Source: Candidatus Aminicenantota bacterium
GTDB taxonomy: Bacteria; Acidobacteriota; Aminicenantia; S016-38
Length of the DNA stretch: 64,000 bases
Reading direction: 5' to 3'
Assembly (NCBI GenBank): GCA_027068075.1
Contig: JAMOUJ010000006.1
Location: 62,001 to 126,000 of the forward strand
This document shows, piece by piece, positions 50,454-59,240 of the stretch. The notes below the pieces were generated by a model that did no database searches, was not told the origin of the DNA, and worked only from the letters and a program-made list of their open reading frames with translations. Both the position numbers and the translations under genes were made by a program. The stretch's first letter is position 1, and each line of letters begins with the position of its first letter.

Positions 50454-51082
50454 TTTTCCCTCACCATGGGAACGAAACTCACCGGGATGAGTTTTTTTAC
50501 ATCCCACCGCTGCGGGGACTTCCTCTCCACCAAGTAAAGGTTCTGGAAAGTCTCCCCGGCGGGGATCACCATCCTTCCCCCCACCTTCAACTGTTCCTTT
50601 AGCGCTTCTGGAATTTCGGGGGGAGCGGCGGTCACTATTATCCCGTCAAAGGGGGCCTCCTCCGGCCATCCCCGGTATCCGTTCCCTATTTTGAAGTGGA
50701 TGTTTTCGTAACCCAATTTTCTGAGGATTTCCTGGGCCCTGAGGCTGAGTTCCGGAAGGAGTTCCACCGTGTAAACATCGCATCCTATTTCCGCCAGAAT
50801 GGCGGTCTGGTATCCGGAGCCGGTTCCTATTTCCAGGATTTTATCCCCGGGCCTGGGCCTCAGTTTTTCCGTCATGTAGGCCACGATGTAGGGCTGGGAT
50901 ATGGTCTGACCGTTGCCTATGGGAAGGGGATGGTCCCCGTAGGCTTCGGCCCTGAGGTCCGGGGGAACGAATTTCTCCCGGGGCACCTTCAGCATGGCCT
51001 GGAGTATCAGGGGATCCTTAATCCCTCGGGCCTTTATTTGCTCTTCCACCATCAGGCGTCGGAGTTCTCTGTAGGGATCCAT
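50450..51082 (-). CDS. pcm: Protein-L-isoaspartate O-methyltransferase
   Basis: 210 aa from ATG 51082, 4 nt after the proS stop. PIMT core: RLMVEEQIKARGI, FVPPDLRAEAYGDHPLPIGNGQTISQPYIVAYMTE (substrate region), SAM motif ILEIGTGSGYQTAILAEI, and FDGIIVTAAPPEIPEALKEQLKVGGRMVIPAG. It repairs isoaspartyl damage, useful at high temperature. A longer TTG start at 51157 would add a signal-peptide-like stretch inside proS in another frame (see findings). Confidence 0.93.
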   Translation of the reverse strand: MDPYRELRRLMVEEQIKARGIKDPLILQAMLKVPREKFVPPDLRAEAYGDHPLPIGNGQTISQPYIVAYMTEKLRPRPGDKILEIGTGSGYQTAILAEIGCDVYTVELLPELSLRAQEILRKLGYENIHFKIGNGYRGWPEEAPFDGIIVTAAPPEIPEALKEQLKVGGRMVIPAGETFQNLYLVERKSPQRWDVKKLIPVSFVPMVREN

Positions 51083-51086
51083 GGCT

Positions 51087-52529
51087 TCAGTAGGAGCGGG
51101 CGAAGTAAACCACATGCTTAGCAGGCCTGCCGCAAACAATGCATTTTTTGCCCTCAACGCTCTCCCCCTCCGGAGGGATAAGCCTTATGGTGGCCTTTGT
51201 CTCCTCCTTGACCTTCAACTCGCACTCTTCCCTTCCGCACCAGGGGGCCACCACGAATCCCCTCCTTTCCTCCAGGATTTCCCGGAATTCCTCGTAATCC
51301 TTGGCTTCCCTGGTGTTTTCCCGGGTGAAATCTTCGCTCCTTTTGAAGAGGTCCCTCTGAATCTCCTCCAGGACCTCCTCCGCCCGGTGGACCACTTCGT
51401 CCAGGGGTACCGGGAATTTTTCCCGGGTGTCCCTCCTTACGAAGACCGCCTGGTTCTTCTCAAGGTCCCTGGGGCCTATTTCAATTCTCAGGGGCACCCC
51501 CCTCAATTCCCACTCGGCGAACTTCCATCCCGGAGTGTACTCTTCCCGGGAGTCGTAAACCGTTCTGAACCGCCCCTTAAGGTCAGCGTGGAGTTTCTCT
51601 CCCACGGAAAGAACCTTGTCCTTGTCCCTGGCCTTGAATATGGGGACTATGACCACCTGGTGGGGGGCTACCTTCGGCGGGAGAACCAGCCCGTCGTCGT
51701 CCCCGTGAACCATCACCGTGGCCCCTATGAGCCTGGTGGATACCCCCCAGGAGGTCTGCCAGGCGTATTTGAGTTTCTGGTCCCTGTCCTCAAACCTTAT
51801 TTCAAAGGCCTTGGAGAAGTTCTGCCCCAGGTTGTGGGAGGTCCCCGCCTGGAGGGCCTTGCCGTCGGGCATCAGGGCCTCCACGGTGTAGGTGTAAAGG
51901 GCCCCGGCGAATTTTTCCCTGTCGGATTTTCTGCCGGCATAAACCTTTATGGCCAGTTCCTTTTCTATGAAGTCCTGGTATATGCCCAGAATCCTCAAAA
52001 CCTCCTCCTGGGCATCTTCAAAACTGGCGTGGACCGTGTGGCCCTCCTGCCACAAAAACTCCGTGGTGCGCAGGAAGGGGCGGGTCACCTTTTCCCAGCG
52101 GACCACATTGGCCCACTGGTTTATGAGGAGAGGAAGGTCCCGCCAGGACCTCACCCACTTGGAATACATGGCACAGATTATGGCCTCGGAGGTGGGTCTT
52201 ACCGCCAGGGGTTCCTGGAGTTCCTCGCTTCCACCCCTGGTAACCCAGGCCACCTCCGGGGCAAAGCCCTCCACATGCTCCGCCTCCTTTTTAAGGAAAC
52301 TTTCGGGTATGAAAAGGGGAAAATAGGCGTTCACATGCCCCGTTTCCTTAAACCTTTTATCCAGAAGCCGCTGTATGTTTTCCCATATGGCGTATCCGGC
52401 GGGCCTTATTACCATCATTCCCTTCATGGGGGCGTAGTCCGCCAGTTCCGCCTTTCTTATAACCTCAATGTACCACTGGGATAGATTTTCCGATTTTGCC
52501 GGGATTTCCTTCACCAGTTTCTCTTCCAT
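51087..52529 (-). CDS. proS: Prolyl-tRNA synthetase, archaeal/eukaryote-type (ProS type 3)
   Basis: Start fixed at ATG 52529 (480 aa, AAAGGAGGAGACG upstream) rather than 52745. Class II core: motif 1 IWENIQRLLDKRFKETGHVNAYFPLFIPES, motif 2 RWEKVTRPFLRTTEFLWQEGHTVH, motif 3 GASTRLI-like (WGVSTRLIGATVMVHGDDDGLVLPP). There is no INS editing domain, and the C-terminal zinc-binding-type domain has CIVCGRPAKHVVYFARSY. This is the short type found in archaea, eukaryotes and some bacteria. Confidence 0.96.
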   Translation of the reverse strand: MEEKLVKEIPAKSENLSQWYIEVIRKAELADYAPMKGMMVIRPAGYAIWENIQRLLDKRFKETGHVNAYFPLFIPESFLKKEAEHVEGFAPEVAWVTRGGSEELQEPLAVRPTSEAIICAMYSKWVRSWRDLPLLINQWANVVRWEKVTRPFLRTTEFLWQEGHTVHASFEDAQEEVLRILGIYQDFIEKELAIKVYAGRKSDREKFAGALYTYTVEALMPDGKALQAGTSHNLGQNFSKAFEIRFEDRDQKLKYAWQTSWGVSTRLIGATVMVHGDDDGLVLPPKVAPHQVVIVPIFKARDKDKVLSVGEKLHADLKGRFRTVYDSREEYTPGWKFAEWELRGVPLRIEIGPRDLEKNQAVFVRRDTREKFPVPLDEVVHRAEEVLEEIQRDLFKRSEDFTRENTREAKDYEEFREILEERRGFVVAPWCGREECELKVKEETKATIRLIPPEGESVEGKKCIVCGRPAKHVVYFARSY

Positions 52530-52548
52530 CGTCTCCTCCTTTCCCAAG

Positions 52549-52577
52549 ATTATAGGAATAAAACGCCTCCGAGGCAA
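52549..52577 (-). promoter_or_regulatory. Sigma-70 promoter of the proS-pcm-DUF192-transporter operon
   Basis: Minus-strand TTGCCT (52572-52577), 17 bp, TATAAT (52549-52554), then a short leader with AAAGGAGGAG before ATG 52529. Confidence 0.75.
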
Positions 52578-52617
52578 GAATTGACCCCCTTTCCCCGCTT
52601 CTGTTAGTATAAACTCT

Positions 52618-54351
52618 ATGATTCTGGTGTTGAATTTTCTGGTTTCCGCCACGCCCAAGTCCATTGCCCTGGAGCCCGGTGAATACCGGGTGGGTAGGGA
52701 GGAGGGCAACGACATCGTCCTTTCCGAGTTCACCGTCTCCCGCAAGCACTGCCTCCTTTATTACAAAAAGAACAAGTGGTGGGTTAAGGACCTGAAGAGC
52801 AAGAACGGGGTTTATACCGACGGCAAGAGGGTTAAGGGGAGCGCAGAACTAAAGAACGGCACCCGGATTTACATGGGGTCCTTTCCTGCAGAGGTCAGAC
52901 TTTACTCCCCCAGGGATTATCTTCAGGAGGCCATAACCCCCCTTCCGGTGAAGGTTACCCTCTGGGAGGACACCCTTTCCCTATCCTCCTCCGGAGTTAT
53001 TGAAAGGTCCGTTAAGGAAAACCTTTTAAGGGTTATGGAAAACCTGGAGCACCTTTCTGGGTTTGACTTAGAGGAGCAGTTGAGGGAGGTTCTTACCATG
53101 GCCGGGGTGGAGGGTTTCGGCATAGTGGTCATATCCGGCGGGGAAGCGGTGGAGGTCCTTACCCTGGACGCCCCGCCCCTGGTTTCCGTTTACCGGCAGA
53201 ACCTTCCGGAGGAGGAATTCCAGGTGGAATTAGACGGAAAGATACTAACCAACATCCCCCTGAAGGATTCCGCCTTCTTCCTTTTGACTCCCTCATCGCC
53301 CCCGGAGTGGCTCGTATCCGTCCTCAGGGTGATGGTGAGGTTTCTTGTGTTTATGCAGAGGGAAAAATTATTTCCTGCCCCGGGGACGGACCCACCGGAT
53401 GCCCTTTCCCATGAAGATAGCCTTCCCAGGTCCCCCCTGGTCTTTGAATCCCCTCAGATGAAGGAGGTTCTGAAAGAAGCCAGAAAAATAGCCCCCATGG
53501 AGGGGAATGTCCTTATTGAAGGCGAGAGCGGAGTGGGCAAGGAAATAATAGCCAGGCTGATACACCAGTGGAGCCCCCGACGCCACAAGGAGTTTATCCC
53601 CGTTTCCATGCCGGCCCTGCCCGATACCCTGGCGGAGAGCGAACTTTTCGGGGTGAAGGCCGGGGCGGTGACCGGGGTTATGGGTAGGAAGGGGAAGTTT
53701 GAGGTGGCCCACAGGGGGACCATTTTCCTGGACGAGATAGGGGAAATACCCATTTTCTTCCAGGCTAAACTCCTGCGGGCGGTGGAGACCGGGGAAATTC
53801 CGAAGATAGGGGAGGCCAGGCCGGTGAAGGTGGATGTGAGGGTTATTTCCGCCACCAACCGGGACCTTGAGAAGATGATGGAGGAGGGGAAGTTCAGGAA
53901 GGACCTTTACTTCCGCCTGAGTGAGTTTAAAATTTTCATCCCTCCCCTGAGGGAGAGGAGGGAGGACATAATACCCCTGGCGGAGGCCTACGCCAGGGTT
54001 TTTTCAAAATTTATGGGAAAGCACTATATGGGGATTAGCGAAGAGGCCAGGGAGATCCTTTTAGCCTATCCCTGGCCCGGAAATGTCAGGGAACTCATCC
54101 ACGAAATAAAGAGGGCGGTGCTGGCCATGGGGGAGGACGGGATAATTACCAAGGAATGCCTTTCCGTGAGGCCCCGGGCCGTATCCTCCGGGGAACTGGA
54201 GAGGGTGGAGAGGGAGACCATATTGAAGGTTCTTGAAAGGACCAACTGGAACAAAACCAGGGCCGCCGAAATCCTCGGCATAACCAGACCGGGTCTGATA
54301 AACAAGATGAAGAGGCTGGGGATAGAGGGGAAGCCGGGGAAATTCTCGTAG
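52618..54351 (+). CDS. FHA-domain sigma-54 enhancer-binding-protein homologue with GAVTGV loop
   Basis: 577 aa. FHA domain at about 15-95 (YRVGREEGNDIVLSEFTVSRKHC; SKNGVYTDGKRV) for phosphothreonine binding. About 110-260 is an unassigned sensor-like region. The AAA+ domain follows with GESGVGKEIIARLIHQ, GTIFLDEIGEI and RVISATNRDLEKM, then a Fis-type HTH (ILKVLERTNWNKTRAAEILGITRPGL). The sigma-54 contact loop reads GAVTGV instead of GAFTGA, an altered loop I associate with a subset of FHA-type EBPs. Start at ATG with TATAAA 4 nt upstream and no ribosome site. Confidence 0.88.
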   Translation: MILVLNFLVSATPKSIALEPGEYRVGREEGNDIVLSEFTVSRKHCLLYYKKNKWWVKDLKSKNGVYTDGKRVKGSAELKNGTRIYMGSFPAEVRLYSPRDYLQEAITPLPVKVTLWEDTLSLSSSGVIERSVKENLLRVMENLEHLSGFDLEEQLREVLTMAGVEGFGIVVISGGEAVEVLTLDAPPLVSVYRQNLPEEEFQVELDGKILTNIPLKDSAFFLLTPSSPPEWLVSVLRVMVRFLVFMQREKLFPAPGTDPPDALSHEDSLPRSPLVFESPQMKEVLKEARKIAPMEGNVLIEGESGVGKEIIARLIHQWSPRRHKEFIPVSMPALPDTLAESELFGVKAGAVTGVMGRKGKFEVAHRGTIFLDEIGEIPIFFQAKLLRAVETGEIPKIGEARPVKVDVRVISATNRDLEKMMEEGKFRKDLYFRLSEFKIFIPPLRERREDIIPLAEAYARVFSKFMGKHYMGISEEAREILLAYPWPGNVRELIHEIKRAVLAMGEDGIITKECLSVRPRAVSSGELERVERETILKVLERTNWNKTRAAEILGITRPGLINKMKRLGIEGKPGKFS

Positions 54352-54353
54352 GT

Positions 54354-55781
54354 TTGAGCGTGAAGAAAAGGGTTGTTTTTCTGCTTATAATGGCGCTGGC
54401 CGGGCTCCTGGGGGAGTTTCTCCTGGGAAACCTCAGCCTGAACCATAAATTTCTGGCGGGGGCCATCCTTCTCCTGGTGTTTTTCACCGCAGGAAGGAAG
54501 GTCCTTTCCCAGTATCAGACGGCGGCCCTTCTCTTTGCCGCCCTTTCCCTGGCGGTGGCCTATTCCACATTCCTGTCCCATTCGGAAATTTACTACTCCT
54601 TCTGGTTTAATTTTCTCCTCTCTTCCCTTTTCCTCTCAGTGGCCTCCTGTCTGCTGACCTTGAAGCCTTCCACTTCCCTCCACTACCTCTCCTTCCTGGT
54701 TTTTCACATCTCGGTTCTGGTGGTGGCGCTGGGATTCGTGATAAACGCCTTCGGGGAAAGGAGGTGTTATCTGCCCCTCCACCGGGGGGAGGAACTCCAC
54801 CGATGCCTGCCCATCGTCCACGGAAAACTTCTCCGGAGGGATGAGGCCTTTCCCATGGCGGTTAAACTCCAGGATTTTCGCGTGGATTACTATTCCCGGG
54901 CCCCCGTTCTGGGGGTTTTTCTCCGGCAGGGGGAGAAATTCAACATGGTGAAGGGTTTTGAGTTGAGGAAGGGCCGGAGGTATTTTGGAGCCAGGTTCCT
55001 GGGATTTCAGCAGGAGAGCAGGAGGTTTGAGGAAAAATGGGGAAAGGGGGCCGTCGGAGCCTATCCCCTGGGCAGGATTTCTCCATCGGGCTGGGTCTAT
55101 TCCCTGGACGCCTTCCCCGGGATGCTGGCCGTGGTGGATGGGAAGAGAACTCTTTACTATCTTCCGGAAAAGGAGCAGGCGGTGGTTCTCCCGGATTTTG
55201 CCTTCGTGATAAAGGGCTTTTCCGATGAAATACCGGGACACAACCCGCCGGTAAAAATTCCGGTTTTGGTTCTGGAGGTCTATTCGGGATACGGGACGGC
55301 GGAGGCGTACTTGGCGGAGGGGGATAGGGGGTTGAGGTTCGGTCCTTATTCCCTGTATTTCTCCACATCTCAGGTTTCCCCCAGGGTTCTTAGGCCTGAA
55401 GAGGTCCTGGTGAAGGAAAGGGAACTGAAGTTTCTCAGGGGAATATTTGACATACGGGGGAGGCGGGTGGTTCTCGTTCCAGGGGGGGAGCCCTTCGTGG
55501 ATGGAAAATTTGCCTACCGCCTGATGAGGCCCCCGGTCCAGGAGAAGGAATACGCCTCCCTTCTTCTGGTGGACGGAAGGGAGTTCAGGGTTCGGGTTAA
55601 CAGCCCGGCAAAACACGGGGGATACACCTTTTATCAGAGCGATTACGACCCTTCGGACCCGGATTTTTCAGGGATAATGGCGGTGAGGGAGCCGGGAGAG
55701 TTGGTTCTCTACCTGGGCTTTTCCCTCATGGCCCTGGGTGCCCTTCTTACCCTGGCCTACAGGAGGAGAACATGGAGATAA
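54354..55781 (+). CDS. resB: ResB-like cytochrome c biogenesis protein (System II)
   Basis: 475 aa, TTG start 2 nt after the regulator stop (an alternative GTG lies 6 nt in). Four N-terminal membrane helices (about 5-150) with TSLHYLSFLVFHISVLVVALGFVINAF. A large periplasmic beta domain spans about 155-450 and includes VNSPAKHGGYTFYQSDYDPSDP, the ResB family signature. A final helix ends the protein. ResB with CcsA carries haem across the membrane and attaches it to apocytochromes c. Overlaps ccsA by 10 nt. Confidence 0.88.
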   Translation: MSVKKRVVFLLIMALAGLLGEFLLGNLSLNHKFLAGAILLLVFFTAGRKVLSQYQTAALLFAALSLAVAYSTFLSHSEIYYSFWFNFLLSSLFLSVASCLLTLKPSTSLHYLSFLVFHISVLVVALGFVINAFGERRCYLPLHRGEELHRCLPIVHGKLLRRDEAFPMAVKLQDFRVDYYSRAPVLGVFLRQGEKFNMVKGFELRKGRRYFGARFLGFQQESRRFEEKWGKGAVGAYPLGRISPSGWVYSLDAFPGMLAVVDGKRTLYYLPEKEQAVVLPDFAFVIKGFSDEIPGHNPPVKIPVLVLEVYSGYGTAEAYLAEGDRGLRFGPYSLYFSTSQVSPRVLRPEEVLVKERELKFLRGIFDIRGRRVVLVPGGEPFVDGKFAYRLMRPPVQEKEYASLLLVDGREFRVRVNSPAKHGGYTFYQSDYDPSDPDFSGIMAVREPGELVLYLGFSLMALGALLTLAYRRRTWR

Positions 55782-56611
55782 TTTTCTACAGAATGATGGC
55801 GGAGGGCCCTCTTTTCTGGGGGGCGGTTCTTCTTTTTGGGGCCGCCGGGGTTCTCTACCTCCTTTCCCTCCGCCGGCGGAAACCCGGGTTGGCCTCCAAC
55901 CTTTTCTTTCTGGGGGCCTTTTTCCTGGTGAGCCTTTACATCGCCCGGGCGTGGTTGGAGACGGGCCAGCCCCCCTTTAAAACCATGTTTCAGTCTCTGG
56001 TGTTTCTGGTATGGAACATTTCCCTGATTTACTTCATCTTAGAGAAGGGGGAAAACCTCTTTTTCCTGGGGGGACCCACCTCCCTGTTCAACGCCGGGGT
56101 GCTGATTTTCTCCACCGTTTTTTCCGACCTGGTCAGGGTAAACCTCCCCCCGGCCCTACAGTCCGCCTGGTTCGTTCCCCATGTGATTCTGTACTTCGCA
56201 GGGTATTCTTTCCTCTTCTTGGGGTTTTTGATGAGCCTCCTTTACCTTCCCTTTCCCCAGAGGAGGTTCCTGGGGGAGAGGCACTGGAGCGGTCAACGGT
56301 GGAGGGATTACGACCTTTTTTCCTACAGGGCCATTCTCTACGGGTTCACCTTCCTTTCCCTGGGGCTTTCCGCCGGGGCCATGTGGGCCAAGGGGGCCTG
56401 GGGGGCCTTCTGGAGTTGGGACCCCAAGGAAAACTGGGCCCTGATTACCTGGATGGTTTACCTGGTTTACCTTCACATGAGGTATGTAAGGGGATGGAAG
56501 GGAAGAAGGGCGGCCTGGCTTTCCATCCTGGGGTTTGCCGTGGTGGTTATGACCTACATAGGGGTGAACTACCTTCCCTCGGCGGCCTCAGCTCTCCATG
56601 CCTATCAGTGA
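55772..56611 (+). CDS. ccsA: CcsA-type haem export/cytochrome c synthase subunit (System II)
   Basis: 279 aa, about eight membrane helices. The haem-handling WWD-type region reads AMWAKGAWGAFWSWDPKENWALITWMVY; conserved histidines occur in WFVPHVILYFAGYSF and LVYLHMRYVRG. This is the CcsA/ResC/CcmC family. Paired with ResB it forms the System II synthase. Its end is convergent with, and overlaps by 24 nt, the minus-strand flavoprotein-like gene. Confidence 0.92.
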   Translation: MEIIFYRMMAEGPLFWGAVLLFGAAGVLYLLSLRRRKPGLASNLFFLGAFFLVSLYIARAWLETGQPPFKTMFQSLVFLVWNISLIYFILEKGENLFFLGGPTSLFNAGVLIFSTVFSDLVRVNLPPALQSAWFVPHVILYFAGYSFLFLGFLMSLLYLPFPQRRFLGERHWSGQRWRDYDLFSYRAILYGFTFLSLGLSAGAMWAKGAWGAFWSWDPKENWALITWMVYLVYLHMRYVRGWKGRRAAWLSILGFAVVVMTYIGVNYLPSAASALHAYQ

Positions 56612-57721
56612 GGAGACGGTTTCTTTCACCATTCGGTCCTCTTTCTCTATGCCCATGTATTCCCACCTTCCCCATATCCCCAGGGAAAAAATTCCCCTTT
56701 CTTCAAGGTTGTGCAGGAGGGCTTCCCCCATCATCTTGACCTCCGGGGTGGGCAGGGGAAGGAAGGATTTTACCCTCCCGGTTATCCTGACTTTGCCCTT
56801 TAGAAAGCCCATCAGCCTCAGGGCCGATAGGGTTTCCTCCTCTGCGATTTCTTCCTCGCCGGGGATTTCAACCACCAGCCTGCCCCCTTCAAAACAGAGG
56901 AACTTGGTGAAGGGGGGTGCTGGATAGGGAAAATAAACCTTTCTTCGGGAGGGGCATTCTTCCGCTTCCGCCTTCAGATAGGTTCTGGGGGATTTTTTCA
57001 GAAATTCCCTGCCCAGTTCAAGGACCCTTTCCTTGGGCTTCAGAAGGTCCAAGAGGCGGTCCAGGGGGATGAAGGATAGGAGTTCTTCGTAGTGATAACT
57101 TTTCCCTTCCGTCTTCAAAATTTTCCTTTCGGTGTTTATTTCTACGACATGAAGGTGGTGTTTCTCCGTATCCTCCAGGAGGCGTTCCCCTTCCCTCAGG
57201 GAGAAGTCCACCTCCTTCGTTTTCAGGTTTTCCGTTTTCCCCTGGGACCCGAAAAAAATCTCCTCCGGGGAGGGCCTGGGGTTTAGGTCCCCGGCCCAGG
57301 AGCAGGAAAGTTTCTCCAGGGGAGTGCCCCATAGTTTTTCGTTGTAAGGGATGAAGAAAAGATCCGCCATGGACCTGCCGAAGGAGGCCAGGAACCACTC
57401 CTTCAAATTGGAAACCTTCCTTTCCCCGCCGTGGTATGCGTTGAGGTAGTCCCTCAGGAGTTCCATCTTGGCCCTCTGCGGTAGTTGATAAAAGAGGACC
57501 TGTATGGGGTAAGGAACTTCGTAGGAGCCCAGGTGGACGGCGGCGTTTATTTTACCCGTGGGCACCCGGACCCTTTCTTTCTCCGGAAGAATGTCCAGGA
57601 TAGGGGTGGGGATGAAACGGGGAAGCAGGGGAAGTTTTTCCGCCACCAGGGGCAATCCGTATTTACGGGAAAGTGCCCTGGACCACAGATTGTCTCCCAG
57701 TAAAATTACTTTCTCTTTCAT
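56588..57721 (-). CDS. Flavin amine-oxidase/COG1232-like protein lacking the GxGxxG motif
   Basis: Start taken at ATG 57721 (377 aa); GTG 57736 is possible. Family-like segments: FGRSMADLFFIPYNEKLWGTPLEKLSCSWAGD and SLGIWGRWEYMGIEKEDRMVKE, as in protoporphyrinogen-oxidase and UDP-galactopyranose-mutase-like proteins. The N-terminus reads KVILLGDNLWSRALSRKYG, where the dinucleotide-binding GxGxxGL should be. FAD binding is thus doubtful and the protein may be a degenerate or repurposed relative. Confidence 0.65.
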   Translation of the reverse strand: MKEKVILLGDNLWSRALSRKYGLPLVAEKLPLLPRFIPTPILDILPEKERVRVPTGKINAAVHLGSYEVPYPIQVLFYQLPQRAKMELLRDYLNAYHGGERKVSNLKEWFLASFGRSMADLFFIPYNEKLWGTPLEKLSCSWAGDLNPRPSPEEIFFGSQGKTENLKTKEVDFSLREGERLLEDTEKHHLHVVEINTERKILKTEGKSYHYEELLSFIPLDRLLDLLKPKERVLELGREFLKKSPRTYLKAEAEECPSRRKVYFPYPAPPFTKFLCFEGGRLVVEIPGEEEIAEEETLSALRLMGFLKGKVRITGRVKSFLPLPTPEVKMMGEALLHNLEERGIFSLGIWGRWEYMGIEKEDRMVKETVSSLIGMES

Positions 57722-57757
57722 TAGTGGAAAATTCACCTCAACTTGCTATAATTATAA

Positions 57758-57784
57758 TTGACAAAATAAAATATTTTCTATAAA
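57758..57784 (+). promoter_or_regulatory. Strong AT-rich promoter of the PKD-barrel outer-membrane protein gene
   Basis: Perfect -35 TTGACA (57758-57763) with TATAAA (57779-57784) at a 15-bp spacing, in a very AT-rich tract (57743-57788) that also holds TATAAT for the divergent minus-strand gene. CGGAGGTGAAC follows before ATG 57803. Confidence 0.6.
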
Positions 57785-57802
57785 TTAACCTCGGAGGTGA
57801 AC

Positions 57803-59224
57803 ATGAAAAGATATTGGGTTTTGATTCTGGTGCTGGCCATTGCGTTTCCAGCGATGGCTACCACCAAGATTATGAGATTGGGACCTCATCCCTTTTATAA
57901 GAGCAAGCACCTTACTCCAGAAGACCTTTACAAGATCGCCATTGATTACGCTGGAGATGTGAAGATCGGATTTGAGGAGGCAGGTTACGGCGACCTTTAC
58001 CTTCCCTTCCTGGATCAACTGAAGAACGCCAAGGTGGAGGAGGGAGAACTTCAGCCCGGAGAGCACATTGAGTGGATGCTTTTCCGCAAGCACAGGAAGG
58101 TTCAGGTCATCAAGGATGCGGTATGGGCCGGAAGAAAGCCCATGAAGGTTTACAAACTCACCATTTACCACGACCTGAAGGCCTACCACTTCATCGTTCC
58201 CCTTATCTGCGGAAACATCGCCCTTCAGTCCGTGGAGGAACTTCCGGCTCCCGTGTGTGCCCTCAGCGCCTCTGCTGACAGGGTTGAAATCAACAATCCG
58301 GTTACCCTGGATCTCTGCGGCTCCCAGAACTGGGTCAAGGGCGTGGTGAAGGTCCTCAGGGATGGAACGGAGGTGGCGACGGTAGAGGCTACTCCTTCCA
58401 ACTGCAAGGTGGCCTATACCGCCACGGAGCCTGGAAACTACACCTTCAACGCCACCGTTTACGACCAGTACGGCTTCGCATCCTCCAACGGATGCTCCGC
58501 CGCGGTGGAATACTGGAAGAACCAGCCTCCGGTATGCGACCTGAAGGTTTCTCCCACCACGGTCCTTGCCGGCGAGGAGGTTACCCTGGACGCTTCCGGT
58601 TCCTCCGATCCCGAGGGCAAACTCATCGGGGTTAAGTTCATAACCAAGGACGAGGCCGGAAATGTGGTGGAAGAGAAGATGGTTACCGAGCCTCCCTATG
58701 TCTACAAGGTGAAGACCGCCAAGGCCGGTTCCTACATGGCCGTGGTGGTGGCGGAGGACGATCACCATGTGACCTCTCCTTCCTGCCAGAAGGCCTACGA
58801 AGTCCTCAAGAGGGGATTCTTCGTGGCCGAGACCGGCATCCTTCTCCAGTCCGATCCCAGGATATTCATTCCCTTCCGCGTTGGTTATGAATATCGTATA
58901 AACTACAACTACAGGGTTACCGGACTGCTGGGATACAATGTGAAAATCAAGGAAATGTACGAAGGCGAAGAATACGGTAATCCCATCACCGCAGACCTCA
59001 TCTTCTCCTATCACCCCACCAATTACTACTTCGGCCTGGGAGTTGGAGCCTGGCTCGTCAGCGGCGACAACAAGGCCGATGTGATTGGAAAGGTGGGCTA
59101 CGCCTTCTATTACACTAAGACCACGGAAGCGTCCCTGTTCTTTGAGACCAGGCTGCCCTTCGTCAACTTTGATACCAAGACCGGTCAGGTAAGGCTTCTC
59201 TTCGGTATAGGTGTAAGGTTCTAA
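57803..59224 (+). CDS. Exported protein with two PKD/Ig-like domains and C-terminal outer-membrane beta-barrel
   Basis: 473 aa from ATG 57803 (CGGAGGTGAAC before it). Signal peptide KRYWVLILVLAIAFPAMAT. Residues about 20-145 form an N-terminal domain (ILxDHDLKAY-type strands). Two PKD/Ig domains at about 150-240 and 245-335 start CALSASADRVEINNPVTLDLCGS and CDLKVSPTTVLAGEEVTLDASGSSDPEG and carry paired cysteines. The tail (about 340-473) is a small beta-barrel ending GIGVRF with terminal Phe, like an OmpA-type barrel. Codon choice is cleaner than in neighbours, and the strong promoter and terminator suggest abundant expression. Confidence 0.75.
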   Translation: MKRYWVLILVLAIAFPAMATTKIMRLGPHPFYKSKHLTPEDLYKIAIDYAGDVKIGFEEAGYGDLYLPFLDQLKNAKVEEGELQPGEHIEWMLFRKHRKVQVIKDAVWAGRKPMKVYKLTIYHDLKAYHFIVPLICGNIALQSVEELPAPVCALSASADRVEINNPVTLDLCGSQNWVKGVVKVLRDGTEVATVEATPSNCKVAYTATEPGNYTFNATVYDQYGFASSNGCSAAVEYWKNQPPVCDLKVSPTTVLAGEEVTLDASGSSDPEGKLIGVKFITKDEAGNVVEEKMVTEPPYVYKVKTAKAGSYMAVVVAEDDHHVTSPSCQKAYEVLKRGFFVAETGILLQSDPRIFIPFRVGYEYRINYNYRVTGLLGYNVKIKEMYEGEEYGNPITADLIFSYHPTNYYFGLGVGAWLVSGDNKADVIGKVGYAFYYTKTTEASLFFETRLPFVNFDTKTGQVRLLFGIGVRF

Positions 59225-59240
59225 GGGTTAACATATAACG

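Noticed and set aside
51081-52484. 467-aa plus-strand ORF opposite proS
   Set aside because: It is the antisense of a certain gene (ProRS), with Pro/Gly/His-rich low-information protein and no ribosome site. High GC third positions create long antisense frames throughout the window.
57785-59014. 409-aa minus-strand ORF opposite the PKD-barrel gene
   Set aside because: Antisense shadow; the plus-strand frame has signal peptide, PKD motifs, promoter and terminator.
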